From Scylla paramamosain (taxonomy: Eukaryota; Arthropoda; Malacostraca; Decapoda; Portunidae), in contig NC_087151.1 of assembly GCF_035594125.1 (NCBI RefSeq), positions 17,919,501-17,983,500 of the forward strand: 64,000 nucleotides of DNA. Reading direction: 5' to 3'. Both the position numbers and the translations under genes were made by a program. Of the stretch, positions 30,604 through 43,639 are shown piece by piece. Under the pieces are notes generated by a model. That model was not told the origin of the DNA and made no database searches. It saw only the letters and a list, made by a program, of their open reading frames with translations. The stretch's first letter is position 1; each line of letters begins with the position of its first letter.

Positions 30604-30822
30604 GATTTTAAAATTTTTGAGTGAAGGGTGTGTGTGTTATTAGGTGCTTGTAGTTTTGTGTGAAGGAAGAGAGTTGTCTTTAGAGGGCAGGCTGTGACTG
30701 CCCCCTTGTGTTGTGAGACACAAAGGGAAATGTTCAGTGAGGTCACAGCTGGGTTTAATGATAAGTTCACAGCACCCCCTGAACAGTGCTTTAGACCTCA
30801 CTGGGAGTAATTATCATTTTGG

Positions 30823-30867
30823 CAGGTGTCTACTGCCTCCTCCTGTAGAGGAGGCAGTAGACACCTG
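30823..30867. repeat. 20-bp perfect hairpin at LINE J 5' edge
   Basis: Stem 30823-30842 pairs with 30848-30867 around the loop CTGTA. One arm is the J 5' terminus, as shown by the other 5'-complete copy near 58184-58210. The second arm is an inverted copy. Confidence 0.85.
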
Positions 30868-30882
30868 TGTGTGTGTGCATAT

Positions 30883-30883
<1 letters not shown>

Positions 30884-30952
<69 letters not shown>

Positions 30953-31488
30953 TAAAGTTTATTATTTAGGCAGTTATCAAACTGAAAATGTACATAGGGG
31001 GTGGGGAAATACTTAACATTAATCCTAAAGGTAAGTCTAATCTAGGAGGGACTATTGATTGATGGCTTGCACCATAATGGGAATCGCACTGAGTCTGTAC
31101 CGGTCCGTGCACAGTGCCTTTAGGGGCGTTATCTTGTTGAGGTGTCTGGTGGCACGGACCAGGCGAGGTGCGTCAGGCGGCAGCATGTTTCTGAGACATG
31201 GATGATGCAGTAGTCCCCTTCCAAATTTCTCCAGAGCCTCTCAGTGCCTGGTGGATAGTCTCGACAGACTCAGGGTGGTCAGGGCTTCTTCATAGGTGGT
31301 GTAGGCAGGGCCAAGGATGACCCTGCACGCCCTTTTCTGCACACTCTCTAGCTGTAGCTGTTGAGTGTGTGTGAGGGAGAAGGACCACGCTGGGGAGGCG
31401 TACATGAGTTTGGGGAGGATGAAGGTGAGGTATATCCCCCTTAACTCACCTGTCGGCGTCCCCAGCAACCTGAGTCTGCACAGCATGT
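30884..31488 (-). mobile_element. LINE T copy A, 5'-truncated
   Basis: The 3' part of the T family: LRGIYLTFILPKLMYASPAW, QKRACRVILGPAYTTYEEAL, then a 3' UTR ending in an (AAT)n tail (30884-30948). It is bounded by TG-rich runs at 30866-30877 (3' side) and 31486-31505 (5' side). Confidence 0.88.
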
Positions 31489-31559
31489 GTGTGTCTGTGT
31501 GTGTGCTGTACTCACATCCAATGTGAAGCTGTGCCTCCTATTGTTCTGTGATACTATAC

Positions 31560-34070
31560 CTCTGTACTTGCACCCTACTTTGTCAAACTCTACCAACTCA
31601 GTCTGTCAGTGTCTACCTTTCCTTCCTGCTAAAAGTTTCCCTACATTCAACCTGTTCTTAAAAAGGATGACCACTCTAATTCCTCAAATTACTGCCCAAC
31701 TGCTTTTTAATCTATCCTCAACAGGAAGATTCTTAAGCGTCCATCACTTCATAGCCTTATATTTGATCACCAGTTAGGATTATGTCATGGCCACTCTACT
31801 GGTGATCTGGCCTTCCTTACAGTCTTAATCATCCTCTTGTATGGATCTTGATGAAACTTTTGCTGTTGCCTTAGACATATCAAAAGCAATTGAGTCTGAC
31901 ACAAAGCTCTAATTTCCAAACTAGCATCTTATACAGTAAGTCTGGAAAGGTTTCTCACCAAAGGGCCGACGACATTTCTTTTTTGCATTAAATGAAATAG
32001 GCTCACAACCTCGTATCTTGGAGAGCGTTTGTGTGACACATTTATACCAGTAACTGGCAACCCCTACACACTCTACCACCCATGGTTAGTTAATGGTACT
32101 TGGACTTAGTAACCACTTGGCTGCAATAGAGAGAAGATATGTTCATCTGATGTTCCCAGGTGGAGCCAAATTGAGCATTTATTTTGCTTCCTACCACCCT
32201 CTCAACTTGCCCAAAATAGTCACTAATAAGGATAAACGAAAGGAGGTGAAAACCTTACACAAAGCTGGCCACAATCTCCCATTTATAGCACATCAAACTG
32301 AAGTAAAGCTGAGGACAGTCCAGCACTTGGTGAGAAGATTCAAGGATGTCAGGGAGGCAAATGCAATCCCCTCATTTCCCAAGTCTGGGAGGCCTTGTAA
32401 GATAACCTTGAAGACCTGTGGACTTATTTCCCTGCAAGTTTTAAAGTATCCAAGGCTGACAGTATAGGAATTAAAGGTAAAAAAAAAAAAAAAAAAAATC
32501 TGAATTACTGGGAGGTGTGTCTTTGAGGAGTGTCTAGCAGATACTCCATGATGACTTGGGATACAAAAGGTACCATGCCCACAGAAAGCTGCTGTTAAAT
32601 GCACTACAGAAGGACTAAAGAACCAAATTTTGCAAGAAATACCTAGCATGGAATGAGGAACAATGGAAAACTGTGTTAAGGAGTAATAAGGTAACTTTTA
32701 CTGTCACTGGGAGTCCTTCATCACGAGTGTACCTCAAGCCAGACAGCGAACCCTTAGATCTAAAGTACACCTCTAAGTTTAAGCACCCAGCATCACTTAT
32801 GGTTTGGGGTTGCTTTTCTTATCATGGAGTTGGTAAATTGGTGATTCTTCCTGCAAATGAAAAATTTAAACAAAACATTTACATACAACTTTTGAGTGGT
32901 GTGATTGTTTTGAAAAAACAAAAGCAAAAGTGTTCATGCAGGATCTGTCCCTTGCACATATTGCAAAGTTTGTTACACAGTGGTTGACAGACTGAGAGGT
33001 CCCTTTTCTTGTGATTGGCCTGAGACCAGCCCAGATATTAATCTGATCGAAAACTTAAGGTCAGAAATTAAAAGACAGCTGCAACGTATGGACACATCAT
33101 CTGTGCTTGAACTTGAGACTGCAGTCAAGCAACTGTGGGCCAGCTTTTCAACAACTTACCTTCAAAACTTTGCATTAAGTGTCCCTAAACACCTTGAGGA
33201 CATTGTAAAGGGGGAAGGGTAATGCCAGTAAATACTGATAATTTTGATGATGCATGTTTCTTTATAACCTTTCTCCCTGTCAAACATAAACAATGTTTTT
33301 TTTTTTTCACACAGCAACAAAACTTTCCACCCATACTGTAGCTTCTATCCTTCTCTCTATAACTTCATTTCAAGTTTCCTTTCAGAGTGTTCTATTGCTG
33401 CTGTGCTAAATAGTCACTGTTCTTCTAAGTCTATTAATAGTGCTCTATCAACAGGGTTTAGTCCTGTCACCCACTCTCTCTATAATTCTTCTAAGCCTAA
33501 CTTATAGTCCTTTTCACTCATACAGTGATGTTACCACTGCATTTTTCCATGTCTTCTCTTAGATGTCCAAGTATTCAGGAATTAAACATATGCAGGGAAG
33601 CCACAGAACAACTGACTTCTGATGTCCCTAAAACTTCTGATTGGGGCAGAGCAAATGTGGTATTGTTCAATGCCTAAAAACCGAACTCCTCCATATATCA
33701 GCTCAACACAGTCTTTCAGATAACAATCCTGTTTTAATCAATGACACTCAACTGTCCCCTTCTTCTATACTGAACATTCTCACTCTGTGCTTTACTAATA
33801 ATCTAAAGTGGACACTTCACATCTCATCTCTTGCTAAAACAGTCTCTATGAAGATAGGCATTCTGAGCTGCCCCTGCCAGTTTTTCTCACCCTCTGTATA
33901 GGGTCTTTATCCAACCATGTATGGAGTACACCATATACAAGGAGAGGTTCCATTCACATAGCTCTTTTGAACAGAGTGAAATCATAAGCATTTCATCTTA
34001 ACATTTCTTCTCCTCTAACTGACTGTCTTCAGCATTTTTCTCTTCACTGCAATGCTGCATCTCAAGTGAT
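31560..34070 (+). mobile_element. LINE J degenerate copy split by Tc1-like element
   Basis: J-like text at 31560-31931 and 33341-34070 (GRFLSVHHF, then SVQHSLSDNNPVLINDTQLS-like and LNILTLCFTNNLKWTLH). Many stops and indels make it older than the other J copies. The Tc1-like element at 31934-33338 interrupts it. Confidence 0.75.
31932..33340 (+). mobile_element. Tc1-like transposon, inactive
   Basis: Ends CAGTAAGTCTGGAAAGGTTT at 31934 and, reverse-complemented, CAGTATGGGTGGAAAGTTTT ending at 33338, with TA on each side (31932-31933 and 33339-33340). The transposase remnant has the helix-turn-helix part (KEVKTLHKAG, FPKSGRPCKIT) at 32230-32465. The DDE part follows at 32640-33222 (LMVWGCFSYHGVGKL, WPETSPDINLIENLRSEIKR). 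The first catalytic Asp is replaced: TVLRSNKVTF stands where the family has W-S-D-E. Several frame changes are present, so it cannot transpose by itself. Confidence 0.9.
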
Positions 34071-34373
34071 GGCAACATCTAAAGGCATCTTCTATTTACA
34101 ACACTGATCAGCTCAAGATGATTGATCTGGATCTGGATCTGGTCTGGATTTGCTTGGGATAAAAGAACTCTCATGGCCATTACTGATCAAAACAATAAAA
34201 ATACAAGCATGTCGCTGCCTAGCTGTCACAAGCGGCAGACTGTTGATGCTTGACACTGTGCTCTAAGGAAGTGTCAACAAGGAATACAGCCTACTGTACA
34301 TTTCCTGTGAAAGGCTGAGAAGGCCACCAGTCCCAGCCACATGCCTAACCAAGCACAGGATTGTTCTTACTTT

Positions 34374-34969
<596 letters not shown>

Positions 34970-35036
34970 AAATTTGAATGGGATGAATTGCTTGCCAATT
35001 TGAACAGCCCAAAAGAACTAAATCAAAAGGTACCAC

Positions 35037-35690
35037 TATATTTATCTATTTTTATCATTATTTTTTTTTTTCACTCAAACCAGCAATTCTTTTCTTTTTT
35101 TTAATATTTAATTTTTATTTTTTATTTCTTTTCAATTCTTAAAATATGTGGCTAGGAAATCAGCAAATATTTTTGGTGGCAGTTCTCTGGGATATTTATT
35201 TCAGTAGTAATTCCTTGTTTTCCCAGATGATCCCACATGCCTTAACTAGATTTTAGTTGGCTTTGATTGATTCTCTCTTGGGCACTGATTATTTTGCGTG
35301 TGTTGTGCTTTATCTCAGTTTTTTTTTTTTTAGTTGTTAATTGCTTTAATAGTTGATCAATACTTTGAGCAGCCATGCTGGGGAACAGCCACATCCCCAG
35401 CATTTTAGAAACAGAAGATGATAGTGTTTAGTAGGACATTTAGAATGTCAAGCTCAGACAGATGGAAAACCATTAGCTGTGACCCACTCACAGGTAATTA
35501 ATCACAGGTTAAACCTAACAGGTAGGATGATGCAGCATGTGCCTGCCCCTAATTTTGGACAGGTGGAGGACCTGCAGCAGTGACCCACCTGCAGGTACCT
35601 ATCCCCAGGCTAAGCCTCATGACCAGGTAGATAGCCTAATAACCATGCTGCTCAGGTTCTCTCCCCCCCTCCCCTGGTTCTACTGCAGCA
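35037..35690. other. Unassigned sequence
   Basis: AT-rich with poly(T) runs. No gene or element recognised. Confidence 0.35.
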
Positions 35691-36604
35691 GGGTGAAAAT
35701 TAAAACCCTCCTTTCATTTTTTATTTTTTTTATTTTTAGATGTTGGCACTTCTTGCCACAGATTTATAGTGATAGACTGTGAACTCAGCATCATGGCAAT
35801 TTGTGGTAGAAACCTGACAGATTTTGATACACAAGAAGCAGAGACAGAGGAGAAGCCACTATCCATAGGACAGGAGAACCAAAATAGGATAGGTGCAAGT
35901 TATGAATTTATCACATCAGTACTTATTGGTCCTGATCATCTACCCACTGACATCCTGCTGGGTATGAATATTTTAGGGCAGGATGTGTTAACTATCAACT
36001 ATAAAGAGAACAGCATCAGGCAGAATAATATAAGCCATCCACTTAGACTATAGGAACACCAGTACAGAAGCATAAAGATGATAAGCATGGTTCAAGCAGC
36101 AGTTGTAGAAAAACCATGCCACTACATACAACTCGAGAGATACATGTGACCTCGTATAGAAGCAGACTAGTAGAAGTTGCAGAAGACAAGTCAACGACCA
36201 ACCATTCAGTTCTCTACCCTCAGAGTAACCACATGCAGGCAGGACTACCCTCCAGATGGTGATCTCAGGACAACATACTATCTGTATACCAGTCGTTAAT
36301 GAGACAAAAAAAAAGAAAAAAAAAAAAGAAAGAAAAAAAAGGTGAGGAAGCACTAGTTAGGTGAGTTAGTGAAGCTGTTGGACCCAAGAATGATACCCTA
36401 CAATAAAACTCAGCAGACATGAGAAACTGAATAGCATCCTAAAAAACAAAGTTGGGCCTACTTATGAGTAGATTCTGCAGAGAAAACAACTTTTTGTTAA
36501 TTTACCAATATGAGGAGTTATTCATAGTGGAGAAGGAAGGGCCAGGGTTCTTAAAACAAAACCAGCCCATATTCGTGATCCTAACCCCTGTAGAGCCCTA
36601 ATAT

Positions 36605-36790
36605 ATCGATATTTTCAATCATTCATCCCTTTCTCTGGTAAACTCTGAAACTCCCAGCCTGCTTCTGCATTTCCTCTTGAATTCTTTCAAGAGGGAGGTT
36701 TCAAGACACTTATCCTTCAATTTTCGATGATTCTCTTGACGTCTCTTTTGGGACTGGCACCCAAGTAGGATTTTTTTTTCTGGTTTTGTT
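36605..36790 (+). mobile_element. LINE J 3' fragment inside Gypsy element
   Basis: Matches the J 3' coding end and UTR (TTTCAATCATTCATCCCTTT, CAAGAGGGAGGTTTCAAGAC) and runs directly into (AT)n. Confidence 0.85.
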
Positions 36791-36793
36791 TCC

Positions 36794-36894
<101 letters not shown>

Positions 36895-38780
36895 GGAGTA
36901 ATACCTGAGATTCTCAGAGACCTGGAAGAACAAGATATTATTGAGAACTCAACCTCAGCATCACCAACAATTTTGATAAGCCCACAGGGGAAAAGTGTAT
37001 GTGTTTAAATTATAGGAAGGTGAATACATATCTGGTAACTGACATCCATTCCCTACCTAAATTAAAAGAGATTGTTGGAAATGTTGCAAGAAATGAGTAT
37101 TACACTTCATTGGACCTTAAAGATGCATATTACCAGGTCACGTTAGATGAAACAAATTGAGATCTAATCACATTCATCGAAGGCATTACTTTGTGTCATT
37201 TTAAGAGGATGCCTTTTGGCCAAAGTTGCTCCTCAGCTATTTTCTTTCATCATTTGACCAAAGTACCAGCTCCCATCTTAAGAGAAAACTGGGCTAAGAA
37301 TTATTTAGATGATATCATAGTGTATGTAAAGAATTACGATACTTACGATATGATTAGAGCACCTGTTTAGCCATATGAGAGATCCCAGCATAAAACTTAA
37401 TCTTTCTAAGTGTAACATACGGCAGAGAGAGGTTAAGTTCCTTGCTCACATTATCTCTAAAGAGGGGTATAAACCAGATCCAGCTAATGTAGATGCAGTG
37501 CTCAAGATATGGCCAACTTCCACAGTAAAGGAGGTACGTTGTTTTTTAGGGATGTGTTCCTTTTATGAGCAACATATTCAGAATTTTCAAAGATAAGTTT
37601 CTCCCCTAACCAACTTAACATGAAAAAATAGACTTTTGATTGGTCCCCAGCATACAGGGAAGCATCTGGGGCACTTAAAGAAAAATTAGTCAGCACCCCA
37701 ATTCTAACTAAAGCAGATATGACCAAGACCTTGATCTTGGAAACAGATGCTAGTCTTACTCATGTGAGAGCAATATTGATGCAGCATAGTGCTGAAGGCT
37801 TACCTAAAGTCACTAGTTACTTCTTGAAGAAACTAAGGCAAATGGACATGATGTATTCGGCCGCAGACTGAAAAGCTTTAGGTATACTCGTAGTGCAGGC
37901 TTGTCATCAGTTTAGCCATTTCCTATGTGGAACCACAGTGTTGATTAGAACAGATCACCAACCACTGGTGTCAGTCTTTATGCAGAAAACAAAATCTCCT
38001 CAGATGTACCATTGGATCCTGGAAATGAGGGACTACCAATATAAGATAGAGTACAAGTCAGGGAAAAAGAATGTGGTGGCCGACCAATTGAGAGCCCCAC
38101 ACAAGTAGTCAAGGAAATTAGCCTAATGTCTTAGTTCATAATAAGGAGGAAATAAGTAGACTACAAATTGAGAAACCATGTTGGAGGGAAATGAAGGATT
38201 ACCTAGAAAGCAGATGAATTCCACGATCAGTTATAGAAGATAAAGTACTTTGCCTTACAAAATTAAAGCCAGACAATACCATCTTATATAAATTAGTCAT
38301 ATCTAATACTCTCAGGAAAGAAGCCTTAACATTAGCCCATATGAGAGTCAGGACATCTCTAACAGTTGAAGACAATCCTCAAGGCAGAATATTTTTATTG
38401 GCCTAACCCAAGATCCAATGTGAGGAAATTTGTTAAGGAATGTATCAGTTGTCAACAATCTAAGGCCTTCCCAGGATTACAAAAACCATGGTAAGAATTA
38501 CCAGCAGTCCATAGGGCTCATGAAAGAGTTACTATTGACATTTAGAAATGTATCTCAGAGACTTTGGGATCACTGAAGTGCTCCTGACAGACTGCGCCTG
38601 AGAGTTTACCTCAAAGGTTTTGCGTGAACTATGCCAAGGGTATGGTATTAAACAAGTGCACTCTACGCCACACCATCCCCAGGAAAACTCAATGTCAGAA
38701 TGAATGCATCTCACCATGAAGATGGTGTTCACTGTTATGTGTAAAGGTTAACCCACAAAATGGCCAGAATGTCTCCCTAA

Positions 38781-39440
38781 GTGCCAAAAGATGTTGGATA
38801 GTACAGTCCATGAAAATACTGGTGAACAGCCATACTATCTGATGTTCTCTTGACATCCACCCCATAATATATGACTGAAGACCCTGATCTGTAAGCAGTG
38901 GGTAGGAAGGATCAGAAAGTGGAAAAGGACCGGTTAGTGTGGATTAAGAAAGAGGTAGCGTCATAAGTGGTAGAATGGAAACTGGGAGAGTTCTTATAAA
39001 ATGTCATAAGAAGTACCTATAATTCTACTCACAGCTATGAAAAATTCATAACTTTCTGTCATAATGGCTATGGGATTTTCATAACCTCTGTCATAGCTGT
39101 GAGTGACTTAGTTTTACTTCAGCAAATCACCTCTCAGCTAAAGGTTGCATTTCCATAAGATACATCACACTGTTTCACACCACCAGTTGCCAAATTGTTT
39201 ACATGCTAACCAGACATGTATGTTTAGGGGATCAAGATTTGGCTGCCTTCTTCCTGTTATTCCTTTTAGGAACAGAAAGGCTTTGCCACAGCCTGTTATC
39301 CTGTTAGAAGGCTGCACCATCAACTATTATTGGTTTAGGAGCAGGTCTGTGCCCATTTTAGGCAAATGGGGGAGTTTACAACTCTTGGACTGTGCTGGCT
39401 ATAACAACGCTGCCAACCTGCCGCCACCACGTCAGATGTT
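38781..39440. other. Unassigned sequence with an inverted repeat
   Basis: CTCACAGCTATGA at 39028-39040 is repeated in inverse at 39091-39103. No gene is recognised. Confidence 0.4.
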
Positions 39441-40822
39441 TTGCAAGGGTCTTTCAACAGACACCCATCAAGTGCAGAGGACAACTCCAGCCATGGAAGG
39501 CATGTAAAGAAGGGGTCATCACACAGGAAGGCATTGTCCAGCAGGTCCAGAAGTGGCTTTTCCCAACAGGAAGTTTCCAGACAGGTACATGAGCATATCA
39601 GGGGTCAAAGCTTGGACAGTGTAGGCAAGCGGGTTCCTCCACTTCCTAATCCTTTGCCCTCCAGTTCACAGGATGAGGTTAATTCTCCACCCTGGACCAT
39701 GATGATGAAAGCTTTGGCTAAGATGCAAGATTTGAATAAACTGAAGGAGGAGAGAAGATTGGCCAGCAGTGGCGCCAATGATGTTACCGCTGCTCATGAC
39801 CATGGGATGGACATAAACACGCCCCACAGATACGCCTGGCTATGACTCCAACGCTGGATTTTCTGGTTTTCGATTGGTTCAGCACCCTGACTCAAGTAGT
39901 GATGGTCACAACCAAGGCAGTGTTCTCCTGCAGCGTGTCAAAACTTATGGTCCTGTGAACAATGTATCTGACAAGATTGACCAGCATGTTGCCAATATGG
40001 TGAATCATATGTTAGACAGCAGCATATGGGAGGAGTACAAGGAGATTTTGGAAGACAACATAACCAAGAAACTGAGCAACTGTTATGCTTTAGCCTCGGT
40101 TGAATGTAACACACAAGTGCTTGACTTGCTGGAAACCGATGTCAAAAAAGCTGACTTTCATATGAAGGAAGTTAGTATGGAAATAATTAAAGCTGACACA
40201 ATACTCACCAAGTCACTTACAGTGCTGGAAACGATCACCCAAGAAGGACAACCAGTTGTGGCCCATGAAGCAGGCATGGTCAATGGTGCCCTAGTATTAC
40301 TAGGAAATGCTAACCAAATAACTTGGTGCACCGGTTCATCATTAAGTATGAAATCATTCAGACATATGTGCACCTAAGCTCTGATAAGGTGCCAATGACT
40401 AGACTCTTGTCTGGGGATCACGTTTCTCAATCTGCTAAACGCATCAAGAAGTCAGAGAAACTAAAAAACAAGTTCACAACAAAGAAACCATCCCACACAT
40501 GGAAATTCAGTGCAGGAAAGGTCAGAAGCTCCTCTGGAAAGACTCCCTACAGAGAACTTTCATCCAGGTTTCAACCCTATGGACAGCAACCCTATGGATA
40601 CAGGAGTGACCATCAACAACCCTTCTCATGGCAGGGCTCAGAGACAAAAAACTTTAGAGGCTGGGGACAATAAATGAGGCAAGTCATAAATTTGAAGCTG
40701 GCAGACTTAGTGGAATAAAATAAACAATGATCCTCACATTTTGGATATTGTTGCACATTGCCATCTTGACATTATTTATTTTCTGAAAAAAATTTAATAT
40801 GGTTTTCGTGTGATGGAAAAGG
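39441..40822 (+). mobile_element. DIRS-like element, gag part, plus-strand arm
   Basis: ORFs 39441-39845, 39874-40377 and 40323-40673 cover a gag-like region. Segments MLDSSIWEEYKEILEDNITK, LGNAN and TRLLSGDHVSQSAKRIKKSE resemble gag of DIRS-type (tyrosine-recombinase) retrotransposons. The stretch from about 39958 is an inverted near-copy of 42492-43361. The class is inferred from the DIRS-like RT on the other arm. Confidence 0.72.
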
Positions 40823-41690
40823 GAAGAAGAAAAAAGAAGAGGAAGAGAGAAGAGGTGAAGCACGCACACACACAAGAAAAATAAAAAAAAAACATTTTTG
40901 ATTGGTAATGGTTCTCGCCTTCATCGTCATGGCCAGAGGGTAGGGAGAGGTTAATTATCACACAGTACCTACAGTGTGGCTTTATTATGAGGAACGAAAA
41001 ATATAAAAATAGCAAAAATAATTAAATGAATAATACTGATGGGATTCTTTGGGTTGACTGACCCACTATGACACTTTATCGAGTGGTTAATCTAGAAAAA
41101 AAAAAAAAAAAGGCACTGGAAATTCTGGTATGGCATATACACTTATACTCCGTTACTTAACACTACGAATACACAAGAAAATAATTACTTTTATAACTCC
41201 TCAAGAGTACCATTGATTCTGGGCACCGTTATATCCCTAAATAGCGTCACAGCCTTCATCCATCACTTCTCTACGGCAATAATATTGCTCACAACACATT
41301 CACAGTAGACTATATTTGACTAAAGAAACATTACATGGCTAACACTTTCCCAAGACTCTGTGGCCTGTCTCCACGTGGGACCAACACCGGCTATTTTATC
41401 TGTTGCCAGAGGGAAAGGAGACGCCATTCTGTCAACACGTACAGTCACTATATCTTCACTAGAGACATGAATAATAAACATGAACACAGTAATATTCACT
41501 TCTAAAAAAAAAAAAAATAATATTTCAGAGCTACGAGACCCACCTGTTGCCAGAGGGAAGGGAGACGCCATTCTGTGCTCTCCCCCTCAACACCCACCCC
41601 CAGGCCTCTGAAGTTATTGGAACCTTAGCTAGTTCTCTCTCTCTCTTCTTTCACAAATAATTTTACTGAACCGTGAGTTTAAATAAAAAT
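40823..41690 (-). mobile_element. LTR fragment, reversed copy of the solo LTR
   Basis: Reverse complement of most of 25527-26403, with high identity. It lacks both LTR ends and lies between the two arms of the DIRS-like inverted repeat. Confidence 0.88.
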
Positions 41691-42051
41691 GATTCCATTA
41701 CTTTTGCACATAATTAAAAAAACAAGAACTGCAGAAAGACAAATGGATGGCAAACATTTCTCATATGGTTTTTCTAACTGAACAAACACCGCCAATGTGA
41801 TTTATTGAAGGAATAAGAAAAGGGAGAATTTTGGGATACTTAAAACAGTGATCTTGAGAATTTTTTTGCTCAACAATGGTGAAACAAAAAAAAAAAAAAA
41901 CTGTACAAACATTTATAAATCTATAAATCTGGGTTTTATGAGTAAAACTACCCAATATCATAGAAACTGAGTGAACATATGGGCCTCCATTTCGATTTTT
42001 GACTCCTTTTATAAAAAAAACTTACAGAACTTACTGCTTAAACTAAAGTCA
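41691..42051. other. Unassigned spacer in the DIRS-like region
   Basis: No ORF or end recognised. It may be non-coding or heavily mutated element sequence. Confidence 0.35.
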
Positions 42052-42491
42052 TCAAAGAAAAAATATCTCAATAATTAGATCAATTTGAATGTACCCTCCA
42101 CTAGTACCAGGCAGCTCCTCCCCTTGATTTGGTGAATAGACATTTCCCTTCTCCAACCCCATTATGAAGAAAGGTAAACTGGTAGATTTTTCCCTGCCAT
42201 TCAAAGCTAAGAAACTTTTGTTGCTCTTCAGCTGTTTTGACAGAGTAGTAGGCATGCCTAACATCAATGGAGGCCATGTAATCACCTTCGTTAATAAGCC
42301 TATTCAAAATTTTCCATCTTGAAGTGTTTGTAATTAATGTGCTTGTTTAGTTTTTCCAGGTTAAGGATTATGCTAAAACCCCCCATCCTTTTTCTTCTGC
42401 TGAAAATTTGGGGAAATAGTTTGCTCCTCCTGTTTGTGTGTTTCCTTGATAACTTTGAGGTCAAACAGTTTCTCAGTTTCTTGACAAGTGA
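42052..42491 (-). mobile_element. DIRS-like reverse transcriptase fragment
   Basis: On the minus strand, GDYMASIDVRHAYYSVKTAE followed by KIYQFTFLHNG is the RT region around the first catalytic Asp. It is preceded (42310-42350) by LNKHINYKHFKMENF. This pattern is characteristic of DIRS-clade RTs. The YxDD box, RNase H, methylase and tyrosine recombinase are absent. Confidence 0.8.
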
Positions 42492-43623
42492 TTCCCTTTT
42501 CCATCACACGAAAACCATATTAAATTTTTTTCAGAAAATAAATAATGTCAAGATGGCAATGTGCAACAATATCCAAAATGTGAGGATCATTGTTTATTTT
42601 ATTCCACTAAGTCTGCCAGCTTCAAATTTATGACTTGCCTCATTTATTGTCCCCAGCCTCTAAAGTTTTTTGTCTCTGAGCCCTGCCATGAGAAGGGTTG
42701 TTGATGGTCACTCCTGTATCCATAGGGTTGCTGTCCATAGGGTTGAAACCTGGATGAAAGTTCTCTGTAGGGAGTCTTTCCAGAGGAGCTTCTGACCTTT
42801 CCTGCACTGAATTTCCATGTGTGGGATGGTTTCTTTGTTGTGAACTTGTTTTTTAGTTTCTCTGACTTCTTGATGCGTTTAGCAGATTGAGAAACGTGAT
42901 CCCCAGACAAGAGTCTAGTCATTGGCACCTTATCAGAGCTTAGGTGCACATATGTCTGAATGATTTCATACTTAATGATGAACCGGTGCACCAAGTTATT
43001 TGGTTAGCATTTCCTAGTAATACTAGGGCACCACTGACCATGCCTGCTTCATGGGCCACAACTGGTTGTCCTTCTTGGGTGACCTTGTCCAGCACTGTAA
43101 GTGACTTGGTGAGTATTGTGTCAGCTTTAATTATTTCCATACTAACTTCCTTCATATGAAAGTCAGCTTTTTTGACATCGGTTTCCAGCAAGTCAAGCAC
43201 TTGTGTGTTACATTCAACCGAGGCTAAAGCATAACAGTTGCTCAGTTTCTTGGTTATGTTGTCTTCCAAAATCTCCTTGTACTCCTCCCATATGCTGCTG
43301 TCTAACATATGATTCACCATATTGGCAACAAGCTGTTCAATCTCATCAGATACATTGTTTGCGTTAGTCCCAAAGTTGGCATGGTACCAGCATACTCCAT
43401 CATTGGAAGGGCCAGGAAATGACGGTTGGGAAGCATTGTGTCTGCTGTGCATGCTACGACCATGACGTGGAACATAAGGATACGGCCCACGTATGCGCAT
43501 CCGTTCTTCTATGGCCTCCAGGCGATGAAAGATTTGATGAAAAATAGTGTCCACAGCCTCAGCTCTGGGTAATCCTGCAGCACAGATGTGATGATCACCA
43601 GTGGTATTTCCAGACATTAACAA
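42492..43623 (-). mobile_element. DIRS-like element, gag part, minus-strand arm
   Basis: A 227-codon ORF (42940-43623) followed by a frame change into a 116-codon ORF (42644-42994) encode the same gag-like product as the plus arm. This arm extends further 5' and opens with MLMSGNTTGDHHICAAGLPR. The frame change near LGNAN occurs at the same place in both arms. Its 3' side continues into the DIRS-like RT at 42491. Confidence 0.75.
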
Positions 43624-43639
43624 TGTTCTGGGGCACAGG

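Larger units (their letters stand above)
27538..30867 (-). mobile_element. LINE J, apparently full-length
   Basis: A minus-strand non-LTR element with 5' leader (about 30604-30847), a 986-codon ORF, a 3' UTR and poly(A) at about 27538-27555. Short (TG)n runs flank it (27525-27536 and 30866-30877), consistent with a target duplication within a TG repeat. An inverted copy of its first ~20 bp lies at the 5' edge (30823-30867). At least eight other fragments of the family lie in this window. Confidence 0.9.
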
